Source: Diphasiastrum complanatum
Taxonomy: Eukaryota > Streptophyta > Lycopodiopsida > Lycopodiales > Lycopodiaceae
Direction: 5' to 3'
Assembly: GCA_029204225.1 (NCBI GenBank)
Contig: CM055097.1
Coordinates: 75,168,860-75,232,859, forward strand
DNA length: 64,000 nucleotides
Each line of letters begins with the position of its first letter. Positions within the stretch are counted from its first letter, which is position 1. The notes beneath the pieces were generated by a model. That model did no database searches. It was not told where the DNA came from and saw nothing but the letters and a program-made list of their open reading frames with translations. A program made the position numbers and the translations under genes. This document shows, piece by piece, positions 1-10,195 of the stretch.

Positions 1-640
1 ATGTCATCCTGCTTATGTTCCTACTCCTTGGTGCTAGTCTTCCGATGCTGCTATCTTTTCTTGGGGCACCTATATCACTGAGTTTGCACATAAGGTTGAT
101 GGTTATGTGTATGATGCGACTATTCACGATGAGTGTCCATCTCTTTTCCAGTTTCCTTATTAGCTTCCCGTTGCTGATGCAGTTCTACCTTCTCGGGCTT
201 TTTGGATACCTTGGTATGATGTCCCTATCTTTTGGGCTGATCCTCTACTATCTTGGGCATTACAGATACCTTGGCATTCCTGGTTGTTGCTTGATCTTCT
301 TCTGGTTCCTTGGCATTCCTGGTTGTTCCATATTGCTTGGTTTCAGATGACGCAACCGAGATGTTCTCTTCGTCGCCATGATGTTGATCCTGAGCTGTTC
401 CCTTTCTTACCAGCTGCCATTCACCAGGTTCGCCTTCACCATAGTCGATGCTGCCGGCAGATTCGGTTTTTGGTCCGGTTCGATGGTCGTTCTGTTGAGG
501 AGGCCACATGTGAGTCTATTGATGTCTTTTATCATACACCATCACTTGCGGATCAGGATCGTGCTCCTCCTGCACTTGTTGATTCCTCTACATCAGATGC
601 TGCTCTAGTTGTTGATGCACCAGGGCTTGATGCTGTTTGA
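1..640 (+). pseudogene. 3' end of a Ty3/gypsy polyprotein with a chromodomain, decayed
   Basis: This is the end of a gypsy-type pol reading frame. The best frame runs open from 284 to the stop at 638-640; the part before 284 is broken. Around residues 60-85 of that frame the sequence FLVRFDG-RSVEEAT-CESIDVF follows the chromodomain pattern (VxW.G....EATWE...F), with Cys where Trp is usual. Chromodomains sit at the C terminus of chromovirus polyproteins after the integrase and target insertion to chromatin. A weak ATIHDxxxS stretch near 115-150 may be the linker motif that precedes the chromodomain. The left part lies outside the window. The family assignment rests on this short domain only. 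Confidence 0.5.
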
Positions 641-649
641 TCCAGTTTC

Positions 650-1072
650 TTTTCGGCAGTTGGGTCTTTTTCTATGCCGGGGAGAGTTATGGAGTCGGCT
701 CATTACATTCGCCGCGTCCATTTACATTTACTTTACTTTATGCATAAGTAGGCCTTGGGCCCTTTTTTATTCATTAGTGACACTTAGACTATATGGTTGG
801 CCTTTGGCCTTATTATTCATTATTAGGCCATTTAGACATATTACTAGAGAGTGGGGGCCTTCTTGGAGGGCGCACTATTTTCCCTCCCAGTTGGGCCCTA
901 GCCACCGGAAGCTTCCTTTTAGGGCTTCCTATGGGCTAGAAGTAGGGAAACTATGTCATTTGTTATTCAGCTGATGATATTGATCTCTCTCTTTAGTCTC
1001 CTTAATCTCTCTCTTTCCTGCTTTCTAGGGTTAAGTCTTGCTTATGTGCTGCTTCCATAGCTTAAGTCTTGC
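650..1072 (+). repeat. LTR-like sequence after the gypsy pol end
   Basis: Non-coding stretch directly downstream of the chromodomain frame. A purine-rich run (CCGGGGAGAG near 677) could be the polypurine tract. The following sequence, with repeated GGCC/TTGGCCT words and CT-rich tracts, resembles an LTR, but no second copy is in the window, so the ends are unknown. A 31-bp unit beginning TTAAGTCTTGCTTATGTG is repeated in tandem at 1031-1061 and 1062-1092 with two changes. Confidence 0.3.
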
Positions 1073-2247
1073 TTATGTGATGCTTTCATAGCTTAGCTCT
1101 AGATCAGCTGTGGCTCTATTCGTAACTCTCTGCAACAACTTAGAGTTGGTAACGTTGTGTGTAAAGCAATCATCAAACAAAATTATGACAGCTTGGCCAC
1201 CAACAATCTCATTCATCCAAATCAATTCATGGGGGCCAAAACTTGTTGTGTTAAAACAACCATTGCTCACAAACACAATCCTTAGCAAATGAAATTAATA
1301 GTATTAACTATGCTAGAGTTACCTAGAGTCTTGATAGAAGCCCCTTCAGCATGCCTCCCTTTCTTCAGGCATTCCTTTGCTATATGACTCAATTCCATCC
1401 AATTAAAGCACAAATTATCACTTTTAGCTTTAGTGAAGGACTCCTAGTTCATCCTTTCTTTGATCTACTAGACCCTAATGAAGTTTCCTTCACTTTTTCT
1501 ATTCCTTGCTTCGAAAAGAATGCCTTTTTTCCCGTTTCTTCGGGTTGCCCCACCAACTCGGGCTTAGGCACCATACCACTATCATCGTATATGCAGGCAT
1601 AATGAATGGCATCCTTGAGGATAAGAGCCTCCTAACCTCGAGCTGAAAATCTTTAGGTAAACCCCAAAATAAAATGCAATTTTACCAAGGCAAGATCTAT
1701 CCTAGTTGCAAAACAAGAATATATCTCTTGGAAATCTTGCAAATACTGATCAAGGGACCGATTCCGCATTTGTGTCGTCGCATACAAACAATAGAACTCG
1801 AGGTCCTCCAAAATGGATAAAAAGACCGCCTTGAAGGCCTTACAAAAGCCCTCCAATGTTTAAGGGGCCTCAAATTTCCCTCTCAAATCTTGCCACCATG
1901 TGAAATATTTGCCTCGCAAGTACATAATGGCCAAGTTCATCTTCTTATCATCTATGGAGTCATGCATGGAAAAGTGTGATCAAGCCATGACATGACAATA
2001 TCAAGGGATCTATCCTCCTTTTCTCCCGAGAACATCTCAAGTGTGAACAAGGGATAATGCAATAGTTGCCTTAATTGCATCAATTCCCTACCTCATGTTG
2101 CTCCTTTGCATGCCTGGCCTGCATATTGACAATCTATTGTTGTAGATTGTTGATTGCCAACATAAGAGTATCATGATCACAAATAGAAGCAGCTACCATA
2201 ACTTCTATAGGAGGAGACATGGGTTGTGTGGATTGATTATGATCCAT
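1073..2247 (-). pseudogene. Ty3/gypsy gag-protease relic
   Basis: Reading leftward from a possible start at 2247, several frames carry gag-like sequence: MDHNQSTQPMSPPIE at the start, then LEDLEFYCLYATTQMRNRSL and DQYLQDFQEIYSCF at about 1830-1700. At 1411-1349 there is a degenerate zinc knuckle, CFNWMELSHIAKEC, with Trp in place of the second Cys. At 1288-1073 follows a retropepsin-like segment (GGQAVIILFDDCFTHN) in which the usual DSG/DGG active-site triplet reads DDC. The order gag, knuckle, protease is that of a gypsy element. Stops and frameshifts show it is dead. It is opposite in strand to the chromodomain relic at 1-640, so these are two different insertions. Confidence 0.6.
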
Positions 2248-2269
2248 GTCCAAGAGGTAAAAAGAGGCC

Positions 2270-3560
2270 CATGCACGTCTATATGAACCACTTGCCCTTT
2301 GTACTACTTGTAGAAATCTCCATCGTACACTTCGCACAAAAAGCATGCCTTTGTAGAACGAGAAGGGAGACGTCTTATCGACGCCCTACAAAGTTCTTCC
2401 ACACGTGCCTTTTGGGGGACATTCATTCCTTGTGCTCCACCTCCCCTCATCGATGACTTACAGACTTGGACCACATATGCCACCTCACTATACATTATAC
2501 CTGTTGATTCACCCATCTCATGTCCCCACACCCACTGGGGAATTCACCTTCTTCACTCCCGACATGATCTACGCAGCCATTAAGAGACTGAAGACTCACC
2601 GTACCAGAGATATTGAGGACCTCAAATCTGAATAATTGATCCAAGTTGTTATCCCACTCTCTCCTATCTTAGCCACTCTTCTCAACCGTTCTATCATTTC
2701 TGGTTTCCCCTCTTCCTAGTGTACTAACATTATCTACCCCATCCACAAAAATGGTGACCTCATGATGAACCCTGGTAACTACTGTACCATCATGATTGGG
2801 CATATTATTACAAAGTTGTATGGCACTATTCTTCACTCAGCGATTAGTTCAAAGGCAGAGATTCAAAGATTACATGTTATGGATCAGGCAGGTTTCCATG
2901 CTCATTATTCCACTACAGACCACATCTTCACTCTTCGAGCTATCATCGAAGGTAGCTAGACATAGCAGACAGAGGGTATACTATTGTTTTGATTCTATCC
3001 CACATTCCCTTCTCATTCAGAGGCTTCAAGACCTTGTCTTCTCCATTGATACCATCATCTGGGTTGCTTTCAGAGTGATGACGAAATTTGCCTAGTGTGC
3101 TCACTATCCAAGATAGAGTCCGAGGAGCGCTTCTTTTTCAAATGTCCAATATACTATGAGATCAGAGGGCGATATCATTGTCTTTTTCAGGACACACCAG
3201 TCACTTTGAGATCGTTGTGTTGCGCTCATGATTAGAAAGATGTTACTTCTACAGATCTATTCCAGCCAGCTCAATCCAGTCACTCTGACACAGCTTCGGA
3301 TCACATCCTTCTTCTCTTGCAAGAGGTCACCCATTGATCCAAACTCAGAGGATAATTAGGTTGATGATGACTCCCAACACAAAGACGTGAGACGGCGTAC
3401 CACCCATATTCATGTTGCTCATAGAATCATTGACAAAAGGACACACACACTTCATAGACGACAACCTAGACAATGTCACCAACACACATTGCCTCTAGCT
3501 GCAATCTCCATTATAGCATCCTTAAAGCAGTAGGATTTGATTTGATTTCATAATTTTATG
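2270..3560 (+). pseudogene. Non-LTR retrotransposon (LINE) reverse-transcriptase relic
   Basis: Three frames together give a LINE-type reverse transcriptase. Recognisable parts are the region before motif A at 2490-2760 (LATLLNRSIISGFPSS, then NIIYPIHKNGDLM), the stretch GNYCTIMIGHIITKLYG at about 2770-2830, DQAGFHAHYSTTDHIFTLRA at 2884-2943, and FDSIPHSLLIQRLQDL at about 2988-3035. The last part, near 3095-3180, codes for a CxxC...EEHFFFxCPxYYE pattern typical of the C-terminal zinc-binding end of plant LINEs. The catalytic region is broken by frameshifts and stops. Its left end abuts the oppositely oriented gag relic. Confidence 0.65.
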
Positions 3561-3599
3561 ATGCACATATACATGTATACCATCATCACCACCATACTT

Positions 3600-3770
3600 A
3601 CATTTTAATTAGCAATTATCAAATATTGGTAGCTATTAGATGGTAGTCGTTTCCAAACAGCTACACCCCACATATGTTTTATTTATTGTTAGGGGAGACG
3701 TTTTACATGCTCCTATTTGCACCAAACATTGGTATGTCTTATATGCCTTTTGGCATGGAAAAGACGTTAA

Positions 3771-3861
<91 letters not shown>

Positions 3862-4160
3862 AGTTTGAAGTTTGATATCCAGTTGACCTTGTAAATGGTC
3901 GTGTTTTCCCACCATATATATTTTTGGACTATTGCATAGTGATCAACTATAGCTTAGTTTTCTTATCTGGTTGATGGCATTGTCTCATCTTGTTTCCATC
4001 ATATTTGGATGTACTAACTTTTTTTGGTATTATATGCCTTTTGGCATGAAAAAGGCGTTAATACAACTTTCTTCTTCTTCTCTCTCCCTCCCTCTCTCTC
4101 TCAAGTCCTCTCCCACCCTCCCTCTCTTTTTCTTTTTTTTTTCTTTTTTGTTCTTTTTTT
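3600..4160 (+). repeat. Two related retroelement-tail repeats, each ending in a CT-rich tract
   Basis: Two segments share the sequence TATGCCTTTTGGCATG followed by a A-rich run and CGTTAATA (3743-3772 and 4036-4062). Both run straight into simple CT sequence: (TC)42 in the first, mixed CTT/CTC/CCCT in the second. ATGCCTTTTGGCAT is self-complementary and can form a short hairpin. A shared 3' end with a hairpin and a microsatellite tail is what 3' ends of LINE or SINE insertions look like. No coding sequence is visible, and the parent family is not identified. Confidence 0.45.
3775..3858. repeat. (TC)42 microsatellite
   Basis: Uninterrupted dinucleotide run of 84 bases. It starts directly after the CGTTAATAAA tail described for the surrounding repeat. 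Confidence 0.97.
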
Positions 4161-4164
4161 TTTA

Positions 4165-4600
4165 AGGGGGGAGTCTTAAGATCATGGTAGGATACTACAA
4201 TGAGAATATTGAAAAACTTACGAGTGCAATCAAATAAAGCTTTATTGTTTGCCTCTTTATCTAACTACAAAAGTTAATTTTTTATAATGAGGTTAACAAA
4301 CTATCATATCATCAATCTCCACATACACCCAATCTATATCCAGAGATTTTAGGGCCATGAATATTGAAAGATTTGCCTATAGTCTACAAATCCGTGTCTC
4401 TTTTTTTAAGATTGAAATTTTTTATGTGAGACAATAGCAAATTAACATTGAAGACTTTTTCCATTCACCCATACACATTTATTTGATGGAATGATCATTA
4501 TCTGACAAGAAATTATCAAAGATCAATCCATACAATCGACCCATGTCCAAGGAGGAGAAATGTACATTAGAAGATATGTGCCATTACCATCTTAGCATAA
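4165..4600. other. AT-rich stretch without recognisable features
   Basis: No long reading frame, no RNA gene and no terminal repeats seen. The first 15 bases continue a poly-T/poly-G transition after the CT tail. Confidence 0.5.
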
Positions 4601-5515
4601 GAGTTGTAAAAAAGAAAATTCCTTCAAGAAAAACTTCCTTCTTCAACTATAATTACAGTTTAACCTTGAACGTGATTTTTAGTCACATAACATCACTACA
4701 TGCTCTAATATATTGACGATTCAAATTTGCAAAACAAGTACTTTAGTCCACTGTGACATATGCTAACTTGTTCGTGAGATAAATCAAACGAAATTTTTTT
4801 GTTATTTCGTCCTATCTATATGCACTTCAGATTTAGACAGGTCTCATCTAATTAAAGAAATCATTTTCAAAGACTTGATTTCAACATGGTCGACTTTACA
4901 ATATTCTATACCACAATGAATTAAGCTTTTTGCTATTAACAACCGATGGGAAATACCGAAAGGGCTTCAAATTGTTCTAGTTTGCTACATCTCTATCCTC
5001 ATACGTATCCAAAACCAAAAATAAACACTTCAATTCTCTTTCAAATTGAAATGTCATATAATAAATTTACCTTCCATGATCTTCAATCTTCTCTAAAACA
5101 ATGCATGGTCCTTTGGGAACATTGCAATTACAGGTTCCATCCTGGAAAACCATAATTCAGACATATTCTCTAAAATTTGCAAGAGCAGTCACGCCAGCGG
5201 ATCCTGTGCACCTTCCATTTGAAAGTCACCGTAGACTAATAACAGGCTAACTGCTTCTGATAATGGTCACAAACTCCATGGCGTTTCCCCTGGATGCCTC
5301 CAGTATAGCCAAATTAGTTGTGAAGCAGGAAACTTTGATTTTCAAAGAATATTCAAGAGAGACCCACATGTTAAAAACTTCACATATGCGACTGCCGAGT
5401 TGTTGATGCTCAATCATTTCACCAACATCGAGGTAGCAAATTTATGCATTGGAACAAAGTATCATAAGCTCACATCCTAAGCTAAGACAAAATCTTGTTT
5501 ACCTATGTTAGAGAA
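4600..5515. repeat. Left end of the tandem-duplicated block (copy I), matching about 40480-41174
   Basis: Non-coding. It aligns by eye with 40480-41174: shared stretches include AGTCACAT..CAT.ACATGCTCTAA (4680 and 40605), GAAGAATATTCAA-type sequence (5345 and 41020) and AGCAAATTTATGCATTG (5435 and 41127). Small indels and substitutions are frequent, so the duplication is old. The alignment is broken at 5515 by an LTR-element insertion that copy II lacks. No protein-coding potential is convincing here. Confidence 0.6.
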
Positions 5516-5757
5516 GTAGGTTTAGGTCAGGTTTAGGGCACTTTTAAGTTGTTTTAGGTTAATACACTGAAAAGTCATCGTTGAAAGCGTTGCATCTTTT
5601 GTGATTGACAATGTTTCAGAACTGCATCCGTGCGTCTTGTTCATGTAGAGACTACAGGCTACGCCTCATTTCAACATTAATTCAATAAAGCATGTAGTTA
5701 GTTATCTCTCTCTCTCGTTCTTACTCCGTGTGCAATGCTGCTATGCAAACTGTAATA
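5516..5757 (+). repeat. 5' LTR of the short non-autonomous element
   Basis: Starts TGTTAG and ends TAATA directly before the primer-binding site. It differs from the right LTR by several substitutions, a short insertion near 5660 and the length of the CT tract (5705-5718 against the longer 6991-7015). The element is therefore much older than the copia and coding-free LTR elements further right. Confidence 0.85.
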
Positions 5758-6815
5758 TGGTATCAGAGCCATCTCTCACTTTACTCAGTGTGTTATAGTG
5801 TGGCTATCCTGTGCTGCTGGCTGATCGAATCATCAGAGCGACGATCCTCTTGTGCTGGCTCAGCGCACCACTAACATGCCTACACGGATCAGGCTGCGCA
5901 CTCACTTCTACACCTCCTCTTCCGCTCTATGTGACACATCATTCCTACATGATGTAGTCTGCCAGTCTGCCTACGAAATCTTATGGATTTCTGTTAGAAG
6001 CGTGTGTGTTTGAAAACTCCCCACAGGGTGCGATCAATTGGTCCGCTCAACTGTCAGCGATCTGCCTGAATAAGAGAGAGAGAAGAATCGTTACTATTCA
6101 GCCATCTGAGGTTTTACAACAACTCTCGATGCACGACCTGTCTGCCCACTGCCCACAGAACCTAATGATCTGTCTGTTTTGATGCTACTGATCTGTAGAA
6201 AACGAACATGGTCTGGATGACAATGAAGATGGAAGTGATGTGAACAACCTATGGTGAAATAATGGCAAAACTCAGTCCAGGTGGTTACATGTTCTACCAT
6301 TCAAGCTGCTCTATGAAAGTGAAGGACTTCTGTGGAAGCTTGGAAGTTGTGTGATCTGCTCTAGTGGGGGCATTGTTGACTGTGTGAAAATGTTCATGAA
6401 AGATGACACGGATAACTACATGCTCCTGCTGTGATTTGAATGTGTCAGAGACCAACCTTGGTCATTCTTCTTCATGGGCTGTTTGACAACGTTGCTGACT
6501 GGGAGTACCAATGTGCTCTAGTGGAAACTATGGCTGCGTGATGATGAACTCCAGTGGGAGTGATGATTGTTTGAAATGGGCTTCAATGGAAGCTGCCTGT
6601 ATGTAGAGCTTTCAAAAGATGATTCTGCACGTGGAGACTATTCACATGATGAAACATTGTTTTAATATTATGTGTTTAGTCAACGTTGTTTAGTGATGAC
6701 AGTTGGTTAGCGATGACAGTAAGTTATGGATATCACCATGTTAGTAAGTAGGTAGGTATATGTAAGATGTGATCAAAGAATTATCATGCCTGATAGATTC
6801 TTGATCAAGTGGGAG

Positions 6816-7056
6816 TGTTAGAGAAGTAGGTTTAGGTCATGTTAGGTTTAGGGCACTTTAAGTTGTTTTAGGTTAATACATTGAAAAGTCATCGTTGAAA
6901 GCATTGTGTCTTTTGTGATTGACAACGTTTCAGAACTGCATCCGTGGGTCTTGTTCATGTAGAGGCTACGCCTCATTTCAACATGTATTTAGTTATCTCT
7001 CTCTCTCTCTCTCTCGTTCTTACTCCGTGTGCAATGCTGCTATGCAAACTGTAATA
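6816..7056 (+). repeat. 3' LTR of the short non-autonomous element
   Basis: Direct repeat of 5516-5757, immediately after the purine-rich tract. Its CT microsatellite is longer than in the 5' copy. Confidence 0.85.
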
Positions 7057-10000
7057 ACTTGCATAGATTCAAATGTCAGGAGGCCAATTTCCACACGGAG
7101 CTTGTCCAATTACAACTACCCATTACGAACTGTCTGCCTTGTTGCAAAAATAATTTGGAATTTCATTACATATGGCATATTACGTAACAGCCACTTAAAG
7201 AGCGGATCTTGAATCGTATGCACTCCATAATGGGAAGGTGTAAATAAATGCACCAAATAGCATGACAGTTGCCGTGTAGAAGCAAAGGACTCTTAACCAC
7301 TAGACTGGAAGATCTCAAAATAATCAAATCAGCCAGCACAAGCCTCGTGGCAATTAGACAGCCAGTGGTAATTGTTATATATGAACAGCCTAACCCGTTT
7401 GTCAAACTTATTACATTTTGCATCACACAATTTTGACGAATCTTTCAGTGTACTAATCAGCAGCGCCCAGTGAAAGTAAAATCTAAGACTCATCAATCCT
7501 TCTTTGTGGAAAGCTATGATAACAGTATTACTTTGATTCTGGGTCAATAGGAAGATGTAGCCTAGCCCAGCCCTTCAACATTGTAATAGGCCCTTTACTG
7601 GCACTGAACCAACACATGGAAGACTTGATTACTTACCAAAGACCACCGATACAGAACCAAAAAAAAGTGTAACATTCTTAAACTCACTTAAGAAAATTGT
7701 TGTATCAAACTGCAAAAAAACATGGTACTGTCACCTGATAGTTCATATATGCCATCCTGCGAGGTCAACTTATATTATCACCATCAAACAGACAAAAAAC
7801 CTGCCGCAATCAAGGCTGTCAGCATTCTATACTGGACAGAGATCGATAAGGACAACAGATTAACAAGGCATGTACCTATCTGAATATGAAACCTACATCC
7901 CAATCACATGTATTGTTGAAATACCTAGAGGGATACTGCATCACGTGTATAGTTGTAACAACGTAGGGACACGCTGAAACCTTGATCTAGAAAGCTCCAG
8001 CTCCTTTAATCACCATGGAACTTCCCTTGCCTAAATTGACCGTCAAACTCTTGCATAATTTTGTCTTCGACGGCGCCTGTATCCCCATGAGGAGTCATAA
8101 TGCCTTTCACATTAAGAATGAGGCACGAATTGAGATAATGATGCCAAGGACACAACTACTGCTGCTAGGCCTTACCTCCCCACATGCAAAGTAGAGTAAT
8201 TGTGTAACAACCCATGAGCTACCACCCATGAGCTACCAGGACACAGCGCAGCACTCAAGGACAGATTACCAAACGCTGAAAGACCAAGTAGACAAGGCAA
8301 ACAACCTCGGTCAACAGGTGGAATCACTGGAAAAAGACTAGACGAATAGTAACGAAACTCCCACTTGATATGAAATATAAGTTACCCAATCGCCGGCAAT
8401 GAGTGTGTCAATGCAGCACACGGAATAAAATTAGTAAATCTGGTACCAAAGAGGGAGGTAAACAAGCTAAAGAAAGATGTCAACCAGCTGACCAAATGTT
8501 GAGTGTGGAAGCAAGTAGGCAAATTAGCGCTATCAGGTGTAAGTAGCTAGCTGACCAGTACTAAGAAGCCACCATCTGCTGCTAGAAGGACCGCGAGCAC
8601 CTGCACTGCAGCTATTCTCGAGATGGTCGAGAAATAAAGTAAGTTTTCACTTAATTGTTACATCTGGCGCACGGCAAATGTATTCCAACATAAATAAGAA
8701 GATAGCAGGATGATGATGTTCTTAGCTCATTAGGGACTTCAGGGTACATTTGCCACTCAGCAGACTGACTTAATGTCGAATGAGGGACTGCATGCATAGC
8801 GAAATGATAAAACTCCTTCAACCCGCAAAATTTACTCAAATACAGCAAGCAAGGATAGAAGCCTCCCTGTTAATATCATTTTTTCTATTTCTTTGTTGAA
8901 TTTTAAGCGAATGCATTCACAAGTTCAGTAAAATCTTTGAGTTCACATATATTTTGATCCATCAATTCAATACATCATAGATGATCTCGTCTTGAATGTG
9001 GTAGGATGCAGCTCTGCATAAACTTCCACTGGGTGACAGACACTTACGAAGCGCCACTGACTCGAAGCTTTCATCATAGACTAACTGCCTAAGGAAGCCA
9101 AAACTAATTTTAAAAAAACTGTGAGGAAGAATTCAAGCATTCGGACACCAATGATCATGCAGCCTCCATATCTGCAGAGAACTGGCCAAGCAACACCATA
9201 TGTAACGAGAGAAGTGTGATTTCTGATTCCAATATACAATGTGAAATATTTACAACAATGAACTATCTCCCACTGAGAGATTCATATAAAGAGTTCATTC
9301 TGCGACAAATGCAGAGAATGCCACACACAGCATTTAGAATATCGTTCACGAAAGAAAAAGCCTTGACAAGGCATTCAAAGCCACCAATAGTACACAGTAC
9401 CACGTCTTGGTGGTGCACAAAACCACATCATCAACATTGTAGCGCAACTTCTTCTGTAGCAGGATCTAACGCAACTTCAAAGTTAGCAAAGGATCAAAGA
9501 TCGTTGTTAACAAAGGATAAAAAAGAAATGTTAATGCGACAAATTAGAAATATTAGCACGGGATCAAATGCAACATCCTCTGTGGAGATAATTGTAAAAT
9601 CTATGAATGCATATATTTGAGTAAGCTTATTTTTCATACACTGGTGTTGCAGCCTGTCCAAGCTTTGGTGTATAGCAAATCAGAAGCACATGGACCATCT
9701 CTCCACTGCTCAAGTTCTGATATTATCTGGTACTAAAAACAATCCAAAAGAAGATGATTTCAAAGACCACGACAAACTTCGCCGTAAATATGTACCTTCG
9801 ATCATTGATTTATTGAAAATGACACCAAGGACAGACGCCCAACTTTTTGCACATCAGAATGGTCTTACGGCTATGCAAAAGAGCAAAAAGTCTAGCCTGC
9901 CCAGACTATGCTATGTCTACAGTACAAACCTACATTAAGAAGGGGGCATACAATCTTCGATGCATCATTCATCCAAGATGTATTTGCGTTTCCAACTTCA

Positions 10001-10195
10001 TGCATGCAACTGGGGATTTCATGGCCAATTTCTGACTCATGTGGCTTAACATTTTCCCAATTCTCCTTTGAAGCTACAGAAATTAAAGCTTTAGTTCTGC
10101 TTGCATGCAGAACAGCGAACAGTGAAACAAACAACAAGGCTCTCACACTATTTAATTAACTTACTTGTGATTAAAAAAACATTTCTCAAAAGTTA
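7057..10195. repeat. Duplicated non-coding block, unit 1 (copy I)
   Basis: Order of landmarks: ATGGGAAGGTGT near 7227, CAGCCAGTGGTAATT near 7358, CACTGCAGCTATTCT near 8606, TAAATAAGAAGATAGCAGGA near 8690, AATGTGGTAGGATGCA near 8996, TTCAAGCATTCGGACACC near 9131, CACTGGTGTTGCA near 9639, and CTGACTCATGTGGCTTAAC near 10031. The same landmarks in the same order recur at 10200-12780 and 41170-44420. Several short minus-strand frames have faint similarity between units, but stops differ, so I do not call a gene. Confidence 0.6.

Larger units (their letters stand above)
5516..7056 (+). mobile_element. Short non-autonomous LTR retrotransposon (TRIM-like), complete
   Basis: Two direct repeats of about 242 bp (5516-5757 and 6816-7056) start TGTTAGAGAAGTAGG and end CTGTAATA. 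The left one is followed at once by TGGTATCAGAGCC (5758-5770), a primer-binding site for initiator tRNA-Met. The right one is preceded by a purine run CAAGTGGGAG (6806-6815). The internal part is about 1.05 kb with no gag or pol frame. Flanking pentamers ACCTA (5511-5515) and ACTTG (7057-7061) look like a decayed target duplication. The equivalent place in the paralogous block (about 41175) is an empty site. An AATAAA signal lies in the left LTR at 5684-5689. Such elements depend on proteins from other retrotransposons. Confidence 0.85.

Noticed and set aside
3640-3894. Ser/Leu and Arg/Glu repeat proteins on both strands
   Set aside because: They are translations of the (TC)42 microsatellite.
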